The translations under genes were made by a program, and so were the position numbers. Source: Actinomyces sp. (lineage in GTDB: Bacteria; Actinomycetota; Actinomycetes; Actinomycetales; Actinomycetaceae). From it: a stretch of 64,000 nucleotides of DNA. The notes beneath the pieces are model-generated. The model was not told where the DNA came from and did no database searches. It saw nothing but the letters and a program-made list of their open reading frames with translations. The stretch lies in contig JAHACW010000003.1 of assembly GCA_018375675.1 (NCBI GenBank), positions 20,359-84,358 of the forward strand, read 5' to 3'. Below, one piece after another: positions 1 through 8,460 of the stretch (its first letter is position 1; every line of letters begins with the position of its first letter).

Positions 1-22
1 CCCGACACCTCACGGTGTCGGG
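1..22 (-). terminator. Hairpin, probable terminator of the Crp-family gene
   Basis: A perfect 9-bp stem (CCCGACACC / GGTGTCGGG) with a 4-nt loop lies 23 bp beyond the stop codon of the leftward regulator gene. Any U-tract would lie outside the window, so terminator function is inferred from position and stem strength. Confidence 0.6.
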
Positions 23-44
23 CCCAACCCTGTGTAGGCTGCGG

Positions 45-728
45 TCAGCGAGCGCGACGCGCCAGGCGATCGACGTCGAGGAGAGTCACGGCGCGACCTT
101 CCAGACGGATCCAGCCGCGCGACACGAAGTCGGCCAGAGACTTGTTCACGGTCTCACGGGAGGCGCCGACCAGCTGGGCGAGCTCTTCCTGCGTGAGGTC
201 GTGGGGGACGTGGACGCCCTTGTCGGTCGCGGTGCCGAAGCGGTCTGCAAGGTCCAGGAGGGCCTTGGCGACGCGGCCGGGAACGTCGGAGAACACGAGA
301 TCCGAGAGGGACTCGTTGGTGCGGCGCAGGCGCTGCGCGAGGGCGCGCAGCATGTGCTTGGCCAGGGTCGGGTTGGTGTCGAGCACGTGCATGAGATCCT
401 CGTGCTCGAGGTAGAGGAGGGACGCCGGGGAAACGGCGGTTGCGGTGGTCGAGCGCGGACCCGGATCGAAGAGCGTGAGCTCACCGATGATCTCTCCGGG
501 GCCCAGGACTGCGAGCAGAGACTCGCGGCCGTCGCTGGACGTGTGGCCGAGCTTCACCTTGCCCTCGGTCACGATGTACAGGCGATCGCCGAGATCGCCT
601 TCGTCGAAGAGAGTCTCTCCGCGACGCAGGGTCGTATGACCCATCTTCTGCTGGAGGGACACCTGCTGTGCATCATCAAGGCCACCGAACAGCGGCACCT
701 GGCTGATGAAGTTTCCGTCACCGATCAT
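45..728 (-). CDS. Crp/Fnr-family transcriptional regulator (GlxR-like)
   Basis: This 227-residue protein is the usual length for actinobacterial GlxR/Crp proteins. Residues about 20-115 form a cyclic-nucleotide-binding domain with a phosphate-binding cassette (GEIIGELTLFDPGPRSTTA), which is close to the cAMP-binding signature of GlxR. Residues about 165-215 carry a Crp-type helix-turn-helix (LTQEELAQLVGASRETVNKS). The start is supported by a GGAAGGAG Shine-Dalgarno about 6-8 nt upstream. GlxR homologues are global cAMP-responsive regulators of carbon and respiratory genes, so it may act on genes in this window, but I saw no convincing TGTGA-N6-TCACA site nearby. It is transcribed alone and ends at a hairpin. 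Confidence 0.9.
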   Translation of the reverse strand: MIGDGNFISQVPLFGGLDDAQQVSLQQKMGHTTLRRGETLFDEGDLGDRLYIVTEGKVKLGHTSSDGRESLLAVLGPGEIIGELTLFDPGPRSTTATAVSPASLLYLEHEDLMHVLDTNPTLAKHMLRALAQRLRRTNESLSDLVFSDVPGRVAKALLDLADRFGTATDKGVHVPHDLTQEELAQLVGASRETVNKSLADFVSRGWIRLEGRAVTLLDVDRLARRAR

Positions 729-908
729 GGTGCGGAGCTCCTTCCGCTCGTGCCCGATTGCTCGGGCGTTTCGATTTGGATTGCGCAGTGGATCCCATAC
801 GTAATACCACTCACGAGGAGGTACCGCGCATCACACCATTATGCCCTATCTATCAGGTGAAATGGGCTTCATTTTGCGTTTTGTGTGACCTGTCTAATGA
901 AAAATGCG

Positions 909-1814
909 CTACTTCGCGTGTGCCTCGACGTGCTCTGACAGAGCGTCGGCCACAGCCTGCGGTGCTTCTTCGGGGAGGAAGTGTCCGGCCTCGCGAATGA
1001 CGATCTGCGTCAGGGGCGCATCCACGAACTGGGCGTCCGCCGCGTGATCCAGCGCCGACCATGCGCCGTCGTCGCGTCCGACGAGGGACAGGACGGGCAC
1101 ACGCACAGGCTCCGACAGCAGTCGGCGCTCTTCGCGCGAGATCTTGCGGGCGGCGCTCAGGCCGCGCAGTGCGGTATGCGCCGCGAAAGGACGACGCAGT
1201 GCGGCGCGGTACGTGCCCGACTGGGAGACGAGGGCGTCCACGTTCCCGGGCGAGGCCCACGCGCGGAACACGGTCGTCACGAGAGAGCCCGAACGTAGCG
1301 CGCGCTCACGCCCGGTGGGCAGCGCGAGGCGACCCTGCAGGACGCGGCCACCCGCCCAGGGTGCGCGACCGATCACGGGCTGGACGCCGAGGGGGTGCGG
1401 TGCCGACAGGACGGCCACCGATCGCAGCTCGAGGGGTGCCAGGGCGCCGATCATCCACGCGACCGTGCCGCCGGTCCCCATGCCGGCCACGGAGAATGAG
1501 GCCACGCCGAGGGCACGCACAACGCCGATCACGTCGTTCGCCATCTGCTGTAGGTCGCAGTCTCCGCGTGTCAGGTCGGAGGTTCCGAAGCCTCGCAAAT
1601 CAAGGGCGAACACGCGCGAGGTCGACTCCGCGAGGGCGGGCAGGACGTCGCGCCACGCCCACCAATGCTCGGGAAAGCCGTGCAGGAGGACGAGCGCATG
1701 GTCCATGCCCTCGCCCATGTCAGCGACGTGGAATGCGGCGCCGCCAGCGCTCACGTGCCGATGGGTCCACGGACCCTCGAGCTCGATCGCGCTGGCGGGA
1801 ATCAGAGTTTTCAC
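909..1814 (-). CDS. Alpha/beta-hydrolase of the epoxide-hydrolase type with a missing nucleophile
   Basis: The 301-residue protein shows the fold's landmarks: an oxyanion region HGFPEHWWAW (about 45-54), a strand and turn LDLRGFGTSD (71-80), a candidate acid in LVGRDD, and a C-terminal catalytic-type histidine in REAGHFLPEE. The nucleophile elbow reads G-M-G-T-G-G at 111-116, where active relatives have G-H-D-W-G-G or GxSxG, so position 113 is Gly (codon ggg). It overlaps the upstream membrane-protein gene by 4 bp and is probably co-translated with it. Proximity to a crp gene recalls ephE near crp in mycobacteria (recollection). Normal hydrolysis looks unlikely; a binding or structural role is possible. 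Confidence 0.8.
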   Translation of the reverse strand: MKTLIPASAIELEGPWTHRHVSAGGAAFHVADMGEGMDHALVLLHGFPEHWWAWRDVLPALAESTSRVFALDLRGFGTSDLTRGDCDLQQMANDVIGVVRALGVASFSVAGMGTGGTVAWMIGALAPLELRSVAVLSAPHPLGVQPVIGRAPWAGGRVLQGRLALPTGRERALRSGSLVTTVFRAWASPGNVDALVSQSGTYRAALRRPFAAHTALRGLSAARKISREERRLLSEPVRVPVLSLVGRDDGAWSALDHAADAQFVDAPLTQIVIREAGHFLPEEAPQAVADALSEHVEAHAK

Positions 1815-3580
1815 TTGCGGGCCGCTTCTTTCGCTGCCTTCTTACGGGCGCGCTTGGAGTAGAAGGCGCCCGCCGGGTTGGTGGCCTCCAGCGAGGTACG
1901 CAGCGCTTCCTCGGTGCGACCGGTGCGGCGTGCCGAGTGGGACACGTACGCCAGGCCCATGAGGAAGATGCCCAGCAGCGCGAATCGGCCGGAGTAGCCG
2001 GAGGCCTGCAGGTGGTGCGCGAGGTTCGCGCCGAGGGAGCCCGTGTTGGTCAGCGCGGTGAGCGCGGACAGCACCGACGCCGCGGTGATGCCGGGGGCCA
2101 TGAGCCACGGCAGACCCACGATGAGGGTCACGATGCCCATCAGCCATGCGCCCAGCGACGAGCGGCGTGCGGTCGCGAAAAGGATCGCGGAGATGATGAT
2201 CGCACCGAGGATCTCGCCCAAGGCCACGATCGAGGCGACGCCCGTGTACATGGGGGCGGCGTCCGCCAGAGTCATGCGGGCACCTGCGTCGGCGGCCAGA
2301 TACCAGCCGGCGGGCACGAGCAGAAGGAAGAGAAGGAAGGACAGCCAGTGTGCTCCCGTGCGCGAGGGCATCTCCGTGATCTCGGGGGCTGCGGAGAAGA
2401 GCTCGTCGTCCAGGCTCGAAGGCGCGTCGGACTTGTCGCCGCGCGCGGCGGTCGACGCGATGGCAGCCAGGGTTGCGGCCTCGCTGTCCTCGTTGCCCTC
2501 GCCCAGCAGGGAGCGGCGGCGCGGGCGTGCGGCCTCGGCGGCATCCTGATCCTCGAAGGAGTACGAGGCCTCGGTGTCCTGCGTCGGCAGCTGGGTCGTC
2601 GGCTCGGTGAAGGGGGCCTCCTCCTCAGCCTCGGGCTCTTCCTCGGCGGAGGTGGAGGTGGGAGCGTTCTCCTTCTCGGCCGCGACCGCGGGAATCGAGG
2701 AGGACAGGGTCTCGTCGTCGCCGAAGATCATGGAGCGGCGCGAGGACGGCGAGTGCGTGGAGGCATCGGCGGCTGCGCCACCGACCGCGGAGACCTCGCC
2801 CTCGGCGGGTGCTTCCTCGGCGGGCTCCTCCTCGCTCGAGGGTGCCTCGGCCTCGTCGGAAGTATCGTCGTTGGCCTCGCTCAGGGCGGCGGCCGCCTGT
2901 GCGGGCGTCATCACGGGGGCGAGCGCGGGATCCGGATCCTCGGTCACGTCCTCGGTCGCCTCGTCTGCGGCGTCCTCGTCTGTGGAGGAGAGCAGGGAGG
3001 CAAAGGGATTCTCGGCTTCTTCCGCCTGGTCCGCGGAGGCCTCGGGCTGCTCGCCCTCCTCGTTCGACGAGGCGGGGGCGGGCTCGTCGGAAGCGGTGTC
3101 CTCTGCGGGAGCCTGCTCCTCGGGAGCCTCCTCAGCGGGCGCCTCATCGGTGGTCTCGGACTCCTCGGCGGACGGAATGTCGGCCTCGGTGGGCTCGTCC
3201 ACGTCCTGTTCTGCGGCGGTCTCGGCGGGAGTCTCCTGCTCGGCCTGCTCCTGCTCGGGGGCGGAGTCGACCTCGGCCTCGTCGGAGGAAGAAACGACCG
3301 GAAGATCACCCTCGGGGGCGGACACGATGGGCAGCTCGCCCGTGGAGATCTTGTCCTCGATGGTCGGCTTGAGGGGCGCGGCGGCCGGGACGCGGCCCGT
3401 CAGGCCACCGATCGCGACTGCCTCGATTTCACCCGTGTGGATGGGTTCGCTGGACTCGCCGATGATTGCCGACGCGTCGGTATCCTCACCGGGCAGCTCG
3501 ATCTCCTCGCCGGTCAGCACCAGGTTGTCAGGTGTCTCCTCGGCGCGGTCACGCTGGGCGTCAAACTCGTTCTCGGACAT
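1811..3580 (-). CDS. Large acidic protein with C-terminal membrane segments, unknown function
   Basis: I do not recognise this 589-residue protein. The first 400 or so residues are very rich in Glu, Asp, Ala, Ser and Pro, with runs such as AEEAPEEQAPAED, and look disordered and strongly acidic. From about residue 410 there are four or five hydrophobic segments (for example WLSFLLFLLLVPAGWYLAAD and ILGAIIISAILFAT), followed by a basic tail ending KKAAKEAARK. This implies a membrane-anchored protein with a long charged tail, probably cytoplasmic because a signal peptide is absent. The start has an AGGAGG-type ribosome site directly upstream. It is translationally coupled to the hydrolase-like gene. 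Confidence 0.75.
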   Translation of the reverse strand: MSENEFDAQRDRAEETPDNLVLTGEEIELPGEDTDASAIIGESSEPIHTGEIEAVAIGGLTGRVPAAAPLKPTIEDKISTGELPIVSAPEGDLPVVSSSDEAEVDSAPEQEQAEQETPAETAAEQDVDEPTEADIPSAEESETTDEAPAEEAPEEQAPAEDTASDEPAPASSNEEGEQPEASADQAEEAENPFASLLSSTDEDAADEATEDVTEDPDPALAPVMTPAQAAAALSEANDDTSDEAEAPSSEEEPAEEAPAEGEVSAVGGAAADASTHSPSSRRSMIFGDDETLSSSIPAVAAEKENAPTSTSAEEEPEAEEEAPFTEPTTQLPTQDTEASYSFEDQDAAEAARPRRRSLLGEGNEDSEAATLAAIASTAARGDKSDAPSSLDDELFSAAPEITEMPSRTGAHWLSFLLFLLLVPAGWYLAADAGARMTLADAAPMYTGVASIVALGEILGAIIISAILFATARRSSLGAWLMGIVTLIVGLPWLMAPGITAASVLSALTALTNTGSLGANLAHHLQASGYSGRFALLGIFLMGLAYVSHSARRTGRTEEALRTSLEATNPAGAFYSKRARKKAAKEAARK

Positions 3581-3634
3581 GCTTCCTCCTTATATCTGCC
3601 CACATATTACGGTCAGGGTGAGCGCTCGCGCGCA

Positions 3635-4564
3635 TTAGCCCTCGGCAGGCCCCTCTTTTGCTGTCGAATCCTCATCGGTCTCGAGCTTCTTCAGCGCGCG
3701 CACGCGGGCCCACAGGACGCCCATCGACGCGCAGCCGGTTGCCATCCCGAGCGCCGCCAGGGGCGGGCTCGCGAGCGCCATCTTCGTCAGTAGAGACGGT
3801 CCGGGGACAATCACGTTGCCCGTCAGCGATCCCCACACGGGCAGAACCACGTACGTGGGGAGCACCAGGATGAACCAGCTCGCGATCTGCGTGCCGGTGA
3901 TCGACCAGCGAGCACTCACGACGAGCACCGCGAACGCGACGCCCGCTCCGAGCGCGAGCCAGTGCATCGGCTCGAAGCCCTCGGTGATGCCTTCCAGGCC
4001 CATGGCAGCGACGTTCGTCGTGTCCGAGGGGGCTGCCGCGACCATCAGTGTGCCCGCCGCGACCGCCGCGGGAAGCGCCACTGTTGTGCCAAATCCGTGG
4101 CGGTGCACGCGGGCCAGAGGCACGCGCGTGCTCTTACCGGCGCGCACTCGCACCGACTTGATCGTCAGCGCGCACGCGCCGAGCATGAGCGACATGCATA
4201 CAGGGTACAGGCACCACGAGACGCCCGCGATGATGTCCTCGGTGCCCACGGATGACTTCATGAGAAACGGAAGGCGCGCCACACCAAAGAACTGAGCCGC
4301 CCCCACGACCAGCGACCATACGAAGGTCACGACCATGCCCGCGCTCGACTCCTCGCAATTGAGGGCGATGAGGGCCAGCAGCAGCGACGCGAGCGCCATG
4401 CCGATGAGTCCCTCGACCGAGGCCAGGGGCTGGCCGACCGAGGCCAACGCCTGCACGTCGACCATCGACGACCCGAGGAACACGAGGGCGATCGGGGCGA
4501 AAACGAACGCGAACAATCCCGAGCGCAGGCGCGCGGAGAGGTTTCGATGCTGCAAAAGCGTCAT
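3635..4564 (-). CDS. Polytopic membrane protein, unknown function
   Basis: About 309 residues with roughly six to eight hydrophobic segments, for example SGLFAFVFAPIALVFLGSS, LIGMALASLLLALIALN and ASWFILVLPTYVVLPVW. The C-terminus is short and charged (KKLETDEDSTAKEGPAEG). I recognise no family motif. I chose the ATG at 4564 because longer reading would run into the divergent gene and because a TACACT element sits exactly 6 nt upstream, consistent with a leaderless transcript. It lies 55 bp upstream of the acidic membrane protein gene in the same direction, so the two may be one operon. Confidence 0.7.
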   Translation of the reverse strand: MTLLQHRNLSARLRSGLFAFVFAPIALVFLGSSMVDVQALASVGQPLASVEGLIGMALASLLLALIALNCEESSAGMVVTFVWSLVVGAAQFFGVARLPFLMKSSVGTEDIIAGVSWCLYPVCMSLMLGACALTIKSVRVRAGKSTRVPLARVHRHGFGTTVALPAAVAAGTLMVAAAPSDTTNVAAMGLEGITEGFEPMHWLALGAGVAFAVLVVSARWSITGTQIASWFILVLPTYVVLPVWGSLTGNVIVPGPSLLTKMALASPPLAALGMATGCASMGVLWARVRALKKLETDEDSTAKEGPAEG

Positions 4565-4581
4565 GCCCCTAGTGTAGAGGG
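4565..4581. promoter_or_regulatory. Shared divergent -10 element giving two leaderless starts
   Basis: Only 17 bp separate the ATG of the leftward membrane protein from the GTG of the rightward gene. The + strand reads TAGTGT at 4570-4575 followed by 6 nt and GTG; the - strand reads TACACT at 4576-4571 followed by 6 nt and ATG. Both fit TANNNT with transcription beginning at the start codon, a common actinobacterial leaderless arrangement. Function is inferred. Confidence 0.5.
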
Positions 4582-5418
4582 GTGAGTATCGAAGCCCTCG
4601 TCGACCCCGCACCCGCCGTGTTGTGCGCGGCTGCAGCACGCCCCGATGTCGCCTCCGCCATGAACGAGGCCCACGCGGCGCTCGCCGACCTACGCTTCAG
4701 CGAGGGACTGCGCCGAGGCTGGGAGGAGGCGCGCGCGGAGGCGGCCGTACGCGAGGCCGCCGCCCTGTCCATCATCGAGGGGGCCCGCACGAGCGTCGAT
4801 GACGTGCGTGCCCTGTCTATGGCTGACGAGGGGGGAGCGGCCTCGGACCCGGGGGCTGCCCTCGCGCTGGGGATCTGGCGCTCGCAGTGGAACCTCGCTT
4901 CGCGTTTCCCCGCGCTCAACACCCGCTCCCAGGGTGGCGCGCGTGTCGCTACCATGCCCCTGCCCGCGCTGATCGCGGGATTGCACAGGGATGCCTGCTC
5001 GGGGCTTGTCGCCGCCGGCCTCGTTGAAGCCCGAGCGGTCGCCGTGCCCGCCGACCCGTCCCTGCTTGCACCCGCCCTCGCCTACACGCGCGCCGATGCG
5101 CCCGGCCTCGCAGTCGCTGCCGCCCTGACCGCCCACTTCCGTTTCCGGCGCGTCTTTGACCCGGCCTCGTCCGTCGTGGGAGGCGGATTGGCGCGCTGGA
5201 TCCTCGTCACGCGGGGCATCGATCCGACCGGCGTGTGCGTGCCGGGTGCATACGACGCCCTTGATCCGGCGCGCGCGGGACGCGAACTCGCCGGGTGGGT
5301 GAGCGCCGACGAGGCCGGCCTGGCCAGGTGGATCACCCACTATTGCGCGGGGATCGTCTACGGCGCCCAGGTGGGGCGCGATGTCGCCCGCCACGTGCAG
5401 GCTGGACGCCTCTCCTAG
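4582..5418 (+). CDS. Conserved hypothetical protein with a Fic-inhibitory-like segment
   Basis: A 278-residue soluble protein starting at GTG directly after a TAGTGT element. Residues about 55-70 read AVREAAALSIIEGARTSVDD, which resembles the S-x-I-E-G inhibitory helix of Fic proteins, but I find no HPFxxGNGR catalytic motif, so it would not be an active Fic AMP-transferase. Genes of this type are, as I recall, found beside the HAD phosphatase and Tad genes in other actinobacteria (in the position of Rv3662c in M. tuberculosis). It converges on the HAD gene with a 9-bp gap. Function unknown. Confidence 0.65.
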   Translation: MSIEALVDPAPAVLCAAAARPDVASAMNEAHAALADLRFSEGLRRGWEEARAEAAVREAAALSIIEGARTSVDDVRALSMADEGGAASDPGAALALGIWRSQWNLASRFPALNTRSQGGARVATMPLPALIAGLHRDACSGLVAAGLVEARAVAVPADPSLLAPALAYTRADAPGLAVAAALTAHFRFRRVFDPASSVVGGGLARWILVTRGIDPTGVCVPGAYDALDPARAGRELAGWVSADEAGLARWITHYCAGIVYGAQVGRDVARHVQAGRLS

Positions 5419-5427
5419 GGCTGTTTC

Positions 5428-6198
5428 TCAGCGGCGCAGGAGCGTGCAGGCTGCCGCGCCCACGGCGACGCCGGCGATGAATGGCACTGCGACCTTCGCG
5501 GGCGTGGGAACCTCGCGCGGCAGGACGCGCACCGTGGAGGTGAACGTGAGGGTGGGCCAGCCTTCGCGCTGCGCCATCTCGCGCAGGGCGCGGTCCGGGT
5601 TGACCGCGTAGGGGTGGCCGACGAGGCGTAGGAGCGGCGCGTCCGACACCGAATCTGAGTAGGCCGAACACTCCGACAGGTCCCAGCCGCGCGAGCGAGC
5701 CAGGGCCTCGCAGGCATCTGCCTTGCCCTGCGCCTGGTTGAAGTGCGTGATCTCGCCCGTGAAACACCCGTCGTCGTCGACCGCTGCGCGCGAGGCGAGG
5801 ACCTCGTCCGCCCCCAGCATCTGCGCGATGGGGCGCACTACCTGCTCGACCGACGCTGACGCGATGACGACGATGTCGCCCGCGCGCTTGTGCGCCTCAA
5901 TGCGCGCGAGCGCCTGAGCGTAGCAGACGGGCTGGATCGTGCGCTCGAGCGCGTCCTCGACCGTCGCCTCGAGGAATGCGGCGTTCCAGCCGCGCCCCAT
6001 GCGCCCCAGCGCCTGCGCCATCTGCTCCATGCGGGACTCGTCCGCGCCCGTGAGCAGGTAGGGCAACTGAACCAGGACGGAGGTCAGCGCGGTACGACGG
6101 TTCATGAGGCCGGCCTCGATGAAGGGGCCAGAGAGCGCCACGTTCGAGGACGTGTCCAGAATCGTCTTATCCAGGTCGAAAAAGGCCGCGCGTACCAT
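5428..6198 (-). CDS. HAD-IB family phosphatase (SerB-like)
   Basis: The 256-residue protein begins MVRAAFFDLDKTILDTSSN, giving the HAD motif I aspartates at D8 and D10. Motif II is the serine in VVIASASVEQ, and motif IV is in AYSDSVSDAPLL. The order and length fit the HAD-IB group that contains phosphoserine phosphatase relatives. The C-terminus has a hydrophobic segment (VAVPFIAGVAVGAAACTLL) followed by RR, so the enzyme may be tail-anchored in the membrane. Its substrate is unknown. In actinobacteria this family commonly stands next to tad genes, as here; it is divergent from the TadZ-like gene. Confidence 0.85.
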   Translation of the reverse strand: MVRAAFFDLDKTILDTSSNVALSGPFIEAGLMNRRTALTSVLVQLPYLLTGADESRMEQMAQALGRMGRGWNAAFLEATVEDALERTIQPVCYAQALARIEAHKRAGDIVVIASASVEQVVRPIAQMLGADEVLASRAAVDDDGCFTGEITHFNQAQGKADACEALARSRGWDLSECSAYSDSVSDAPLLRLVGHPYAVNPDRALREMAQREGWPTLTFTSTVRVLPREVPTPAKVAVPFIAGVAVGAAACTLLRR

Positions 6199-6220
6199 GG
6201 CGTCTACTCCAGCGTTGGCT

Positions 6221-6293
6221 CAATCCACAGGGGTCCTCCATCGGATCCCTCTATGCACAGCGTGGCACCTCGGGTGCGCGTTGTCCACAGGGG
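6221..6293 (+). promoter_or_regulatory. Two DnaA-box-like sites upstream of the Tad operon
   Basis: CAATCCACAGGGG begins at 6221 and TTGTCCACAGGGG at 6281. TTGTCCACA is the actinobacterial DnaA-box consensus. Both copies carry the same GGGG extension as the pair found upstream of the Flp gene. They lie in the divergent intergenic space between the HAD and TadZ-like genes, where a promoter is expected. Confidence 0.45.
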
Positions 6294-6341
6294 CGCGCAC
6301 GCGGGTGGACGGGACAATCGGTGTGGGCGCATCGTCGTCCC

Positions 6342-7355
6342 ATGAACGCCCACGTCACCCCACATCGAGGAACCGTCGCCCTCGTCGGCCTCGCCCCGCC
6401 CGACCTCGACAGCGCGCGCGATGCCGCAGTGCTCGCGGGGGCACGCGTGTGCTCGAACCCGGGCCAGGCCTCGTTGATTCTCGCCTCCGCGTCGGCTCCC
6501 GTGCCCGAGGGAGTGCCCTGCGTGCGCGTCGGGCAGGGCGGTCAGGTGAGGCTGCCGGGGGATGGCGCGCTCCTCGTGTCCCTCATCGCCGAGGCATCTT
6601 CCCGCACACGCCGATCGGGCGCGGTGTGGGTGGTCGCCGGGATCGCCGGAGGGGTTGGGGTCACCGGCGTTGTGCGGCTCCTGGCACGCGTGCGCGGGGG
6701 CTGTCGGGGAGCCCGAGGGGGTGTGTGGCGCAGGGAGCGCGGTGCCCTCCGAGCGGGGGTGGGAGACGCGGTCGTCGTCGACGCGTCCGGGTCCGTGCCC
6801 GGTGTTGCGCTCGCGGGTGACCACGATGTGCCCGGCGTGCGGTGGGCGGATCTGGACGCCTCGGAGGACTCGTATCTGCCCTCGCTGCACGATCACCTGC
6901 CCGTCGTCGGGGGAGTGCGTGCCCTCGTTGGGGATGCGCGCGGCGGGGCCGGCGCGGACGACCCGCGGGTGGTGGCCGCCTGTCGATCCCTCGACGCGCC
7001 CCTCGTCGTGGACGCGGGCCGATGGGATGAGCGAGCCGCGCGATGCGTGACCGCGATCCACGCCGACGCGCTTGTCCTGGTCACCCATGGGGACCTGGAG
7101 GGAGCCGCTGCACTGTCAGCGACATGCGCGGCGGTTCCCCCTCCATGCCCCGCGATCACGCTTGTGTGCGCTGGCGAGCGATGGGGCCCCGGCTTGCGGG
7201 AGTGTACCCCCGGGCCCATCCTGTGCGCCCCCACTCGCCCCGGGCGGAAACTGCGCGGCCTCATGCGCGCCCTCGATTCCGTTTCCTCCTCGAGTGCAGG
7301 CGGGGCTGCTTCATCAACGGGTGGGCTACTCGCGATCGAGGCGCGCCATGCGTGA
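6342..7355 (+). CDS. TadZ/CpaE-like (Ssd-type) P-loop protein of the Tad locus
   Basis: About 337 residues from ATG 6342; a GTG 21 nt upstream is an alternative. The N-terminus (GTVALVGLAPPDLDSARDAA) resembles a receiver-like domain, followed by a MinD/ParA-like region at about 90-330. The P-loop reads VAGIAGGVGVTGVVRLL, lacking the Lys of GGxGGxGKT, so ATP hydrolysis may be lost. In Tad systems this protein localises the secretion ATPase at a pole or septum; the mycobacterial homologue is called Ssd. It is the first gene of the operon and overlaps tadA by 8 bp. Confidence 0.8.
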   Translation: MNAHVTPHRGTVALVGLAPPDLDSARDAAVLAGARVCSNPGQASLILASASAPVPEGVPCVRVGQGGQVRLPGDGALLVSLIAEASSRTRRSGAVWVVAGIAGGVGVTGVVRLLARVRGGCRGARGGVWRRERGALRAGVGDAVVVDASGSVPGVALAGDHDVPGVRWADLDASEDSYLPSLHDHLPVVGGVRALVGDARGGAGADDPRVVAACRSLDAPLVVDAGRWDERAARCVTAIHADALVLVTHGDLEGAAALSATCAAVPPPCPAITLVCAGERWGPGLRECTPGPILCAPTRPGRKLRGLMRALDSVSSSSAGGAASSTGGLLAIEARHA

Positions 7356-8460
7356 TGCTCTGCGCATGCTCGCCCGCGGTGAGGACCCCGCTCGTGCGGC
7401 CGCCGCGTGCGCGCCGCCCGGCAGCGGAGCCGCCGCGGTCACCTCCACCCTGGAGACCCTACGCGCCCGGCAACGCGGCATGGACCCGCCCCTCGCGCGC
7501 CTCCTCGACGACCCAGCCGTCACCGACGTCCTCATCAATGACACCCAGGCGTGGGTCGACCGAGGAGGCGGCCTCGTGCGCGTGGACGCTGGCATCCGAG
7601 ACGAGGCCGACGCCCGCCGCGCCGCCATACGCCTCGCGAGCGCGTGCGGCGTGCGCCTGGACGATGCGCGCCCCATTGCTGACGGCACCCTGCCGGGGGG
7701 CGTGCGCCTGCACGCGGTCCTCGCCCCCGTGTCTGGATCCGGCACGCTCATCTCCCTGCGTGTCCTTGGCACACGTCGGCTGGGCGTGGCGGAGCTCGAG
7801 GCCTGCGGGACTCTGCCCGGTGTGGTGGGGATGCTCCTACGCTCCCTTGTCGCCTCGCGCTCCAACGTCCTCGTCAGTGGGGCGACCGGAAGCGGGAAAA
7901 CGACGCTCCTGAGCGCCGCGCTCTCCCTTGTCCCCGCTGGTGAGCGTATCGTCTGCATCGAAGAGGTCGCCGAAATCGCACCCGCCCACCCCCACTGCGT
8001 GCACCTCATCGAGCGCACCCCCAACGTCGAGGGGAGGGGCGCTGTCACCCTCGCCGACCTCGTGCGCGCCGCCATGCGCATGCGCCCCGACCGCCTCGTC
8101 CTCGGGGAGTGCCGAGGCCCCGAAGTGCGCGACGTCCTGACCGCCCTCAACACCGGGCACGACGGCGGATGGGCAACGATCCACGCCAACGGGGCGCGCG
8201 ACGTGCCCGCGCGGCTCGCCGCCCTCGGAGCGCTCGCCGCCATGAACGAAAGCGCTGTCGCCGCCCAGGCCGCCAGCGCCATCGACGCCGTCCTCCACAT
8301 GCGGCGCGACGCAGATGGGCACCGCTGGGTGTCCGAGGTCGGGGTCCTCACGCGCGCTCGCGGGTCACTCGAGTGCGCGCTCGCGCTCAGCGTCACCGCC
8401 GATGGCTGCGTCACCACGCACGAGGCCTGGGCATGCCTCGTCCGACGGGTCGGGCTATGA
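7348..8460 (+). CDS. tadA: Tad pilus secretion ATPase
   Basis: A 370-residue VirB11/PilT-type ATPase starting at ATG 7348. The Walker A motif is GATGSGKT at 178-185. The Asp/Glu box CIEEVAEIAP, the arginine-rich RMRPDRLVLGECRGPE region with Walker B character, and the His box TGHDGGWATIHANG follow in the expected order. It powers assembly of Flp pili from the cytoplasmic face of the membrane. It overlaps the previous gene by 8 bp and the next by ATGA, so the operon is tightly coupled. Confidence 0.93.
   Translation: MRDALRMLARGEDPARAAAACAPPGSGAAAVTSTLETLRARQRGMDPPLARLLDDPAVTDVLINDTQAWVDRGGGLVRVDAGIRDEADARRAAIRLASACGVRLDDARPIADGTLPGGVRLHAVLAPVSGSGTLISLRVLGTRRLGVAELEACGTLPGVVGMLLRSLVASRSNVLVSGATGSGKTTLLSAALSLVPAGERIVCIEEVAEIAPAHPHCVHLIERTPNVEGRGAVTLADLVRAAMRMRPDRLVLGECRGPEVRDVLTALNTGHDGGWATIHANGARDVPARLAALGALAAMNESAVAAQAASAIDAVLHMRRDADGHRWVSEVGVLTRARGSLECALALSVTADGCVTTHEAWACLVRRVGL

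Noticed and set aside
1061..3793. A long + strand frame opposite the hydrolase and acidic-protein genes
   Set aside because: The product is Arg-rich then Gly/Leu-rich low complexity; the - strand genes have ribosome sites, overlaps and recognisable features.
4582..5418. Functional Fic AMP-transferase
   Set aside because: Only an inhibitory-helix-like segment is present; the HPFxxGNGR active-site motif is absent.
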